In this document: positions 62,460 through 64,000 of the stretch, in pieces | Position numbering within the stretch: the first letter of the stretch is position 1 | Layout: each line of letters opens with the position of its first letter | DNA from: Hedera helix | Lineage: Eukaryota > Streptophyta > Magnoliopsida > Apiales > Araliaceae | Length of the DNA: 64,000 bases | Assembly (NCBI GenBank): GCA_947179155.2 | Contig: OX359278.1 | Coordinates: 11,792,879-11,856,878, forward strand | Reading direction: 5' to 3' | Translations under genes and position numbers: made by a program | The notes under the pieces: model-generated | What the model was told of the DNA's origin: nothing | The model's database searches: none | What the model saw: the letters and a program-made list of their open reading frames with translations, nothing else

Positions 62460-63385
62460 TTTATATATAAAGTAAATTGAATGGTATAGATTAAAGATGA
62501 TCTTTAAATGAATGATTTAGATTAAGGAAATCTTAGAAGATGAAATGAGTGGTATGAATTAAACATTATCTTGAAATATACAGTTTGGATTAAATTAAAA
62601 AATCTTGGTTTATGATAAGATTTTTTGCTATAAATAGAGGCATTAACTTAAGGATTTTTCATTAAAAAAAACTTCCTTGCTTATTCTTTCTTTCACTCTC
62701 TAAATATTTCTTTGTATAAGTTCTCTTTGAGTGTGCTAAAGTCATCTTAATTATTTGTGAAGATCTGTAAGTGTACGAGTACTGACCAATAAAAGTTATA
62801 TAAGTAACCACACACATCACACAGTGTTTATAAATCTTCCTTTAGAAGACTCTTCCTTTAAAAGATACATTTTGAAAAACTTCTTTTGGAAGATTTATTT
62901 TGAAATATTATTTTCTTCAAAAACTATATTGAAGTTATTCTATTTTATTCTATTAAATCACTTTTGATGATTTCGTACGAATTAGTATACACCATGAAAT
63001 TGTATATGGTAGTTACTAATTAAATTATAAAAATATAGCTTGATCAACTTAATATCCAGTCACGTGTTAAGGTAAGGGATTATTATTCTTTGATTCTCGA
63101 AACTAATATCGTTTCTTTCTTACTCGTAAGATGTGTCATTTATTTTCATGTATTAATTTGTGAGAATAACTTGAATACGCGGACTACCGCATGTTTGGTG
63201 AATAACCTTTCGTATTCATTTCTTATTAAACTCTGAGAATAACCTGACTATGCGGACTACCGCATGTTTGGCGAATTACTCTTCGTATTCATTTCTTATT
63301 TTTCTCTTATTAGTAAAGTTTCCTAAAATGATTATATATTCTTTAATAGTTGCATTTCACCTAATATCATTTAAATTGCACCTTC
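62460..63385 (+). repeat. Element B 3' LTR, second part, truncated
   Basis: Continues the element B LTR after element C and follows 37040-38005 of the 5' LTR, including the two CTGACTA(C/T)GCGGACTACCGCAT blocks. Similarity stops at about 63385 (CACCTTCC). The last roughly 950 bp of the LTR are missing. Confidence 0.85.
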
Positions 63386-63399
63386 CATACAGTTTATGC

Positions 63400-63810
63400 T
63401 GTTACTAAGGCTGGTGTGCTGACTAAGAACATTAAAGCTTCTATATTAAGTGGCCTTAAATACTTAGGCTCTGCTTCACACAATGGGGGTGACTTTCACA
63501 TACAATGGCAGTGACACGTGTAGCTTAGTCCATAAATTCAAGTGAATAGTAAGTGCTCAGATAGTTAGTTAGCATTTAATAGTTAGAGCTTAGATAAGGA
63601 AAGCTTAGACAGCTTGATTATAACAAATTTATATAGATACAAAATGTATATATATATATATAGGTTTATAGTTGTATAAATAGAGTAGAAAACTAATTGT
63701 AAAGTATAGAGAAATGTACTATTGTTCAGAGAATTCAGATTCATTCAAGCTCAGGTTTATAGTTCAGTTGTTTCATTCATCTTTATTTCATTGATTCATG
63801 AATATTAACA
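63400..63810 (+). repeat. Possible Ty1/copia LTR
   Basis: Begins TGTTACTAAGG and ends GAATATTAACA, giving TGTTA...TAACA ends. It contains a TATAAATAGAG promoter motif near 63676 and polyadenylation-like sequence after it, the usual layout of short plant copia LTRs. Flanking five-base words do not match and no partner LTR or primer site is in view. Confidence 0.4.
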
Positions 63811-64000
63811 ATTTTTTCACTAATTTACAAATTATTTTTTTATAATTATTTTTTTATTACCATAACATATATTAGTTTATTACTTTGTTGGTAAGAGGGT
63901 GCCTTCTTTACCAGCAAAATAGTCAAAATACCTGCGAAGTAAGCTACAAAATATGGAATTGACACGGTTCCAAAAGTTTAAAGACCCGAGGTTAAGCAAC
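63811..64000. other. Right edge of the window
   Basis: AT-rich sequence without a recognisable gene. A short stem (TTTGTTGGTAA against TTACCAGCAAA) lies at 63880-63918. Confidence 0.4.

Larger units (their letters stand above)
36272..63385 (+). mobile_element. Element B: chromodomain Ty3/gypsy retrotransposon, outermost of a three-level nest
   Basis: The 5' LTR at 36272-38963 (TGTAAGACC...GTCACA) is followed by a primer-site-like TTGGTATCCGAGC, gag, protease, RT, a deleted RNase H and integrase region, a chromodomain-type end and a purine tract. The 3' LTR begins at 42954, is split at 43755 by element C, resumes at 62460 and breaks off at about 63385. The chromodomain-like tail and the methionine-tRNA primer site indicate a chromovirus of the Tekay/Del kind. 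Confidence 0.87.

Overview
The window looks like nuclear DNA from a flowering plant, most likely a eudicot. It is AT-rich, its genes have GT-AG introns, and it holds cysteine-rich receptor-like kinase (CRK) genes embedded in nested LTR retrotransposons and CACTA-type DNA transposons. All calls were made by reading the sequence; no database search was run.

Host genes. Two CRK paralogues lie on the + strand. CRK-A (490-4094) has lost or lacks its ectodomain exon within the window and carries an in-frame TGA in its last exon, so it is probably a pseudogene. CRK-B (28779-33737) is intact: seven exons, 681 codons, signal peptide, two DUF26 domains, one transmembrane segment and a complete Ser/Thr kinase with all catalytic motifs. 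Exons 4, 5 and 6 have identical lengths in both copies (211, 238 and 151 bp), which indicates a duplicated cluster. Their introns hold MITEs, TA microsatellites and a copia remnant.

Nest 1 (6408-23904) separates the two CRKs. A Tat-lineage Ty3/gypsy element with paired LTRs and a long antisense ORF was split in its reverse transcriptase by a CATTA-ended CACTA-type element (9953-19685). That element carries a fragment of an OTU-domain protease gene and was itself hit by a reverse-oriented solo LTR (12639-17049) of the same LTR type as element C below.

Nest 2 (36272-about 63385). A decayed chromodomain Ty3/gypsy element B took a second chromodomain element C into its 3' LTR (target-site duplication GTTGT). 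C in turn took a CACTA element D into its own 3' LTR (duplication ATT). D (53795-59732) carries exon-intron fragments of a LEUNIG/LEUNIG_HOMOLOG-like corepressor gene and of a mitochondrial uncoupling-protein gene, plus unidentified exon-like pieces. It is a gene-capturing, non-autonomous element.

Elsewhere: 23905-28778 holds a TRIM-like element and otherwise little that is recognisable. 33738-36271 holds a strong hairpin element just after CRK-B, a tandem duplication, a tRNA-like relic and GC-rich repeat sequence. The right edge (63386-64000) holds a possible copia LTR. The most noteworthy results are the gene-capturing CACTA element D, the three-level dated nest, the spliced antisense ORF of the Tat element, and the extra coiled-coil leader ORF in element C.
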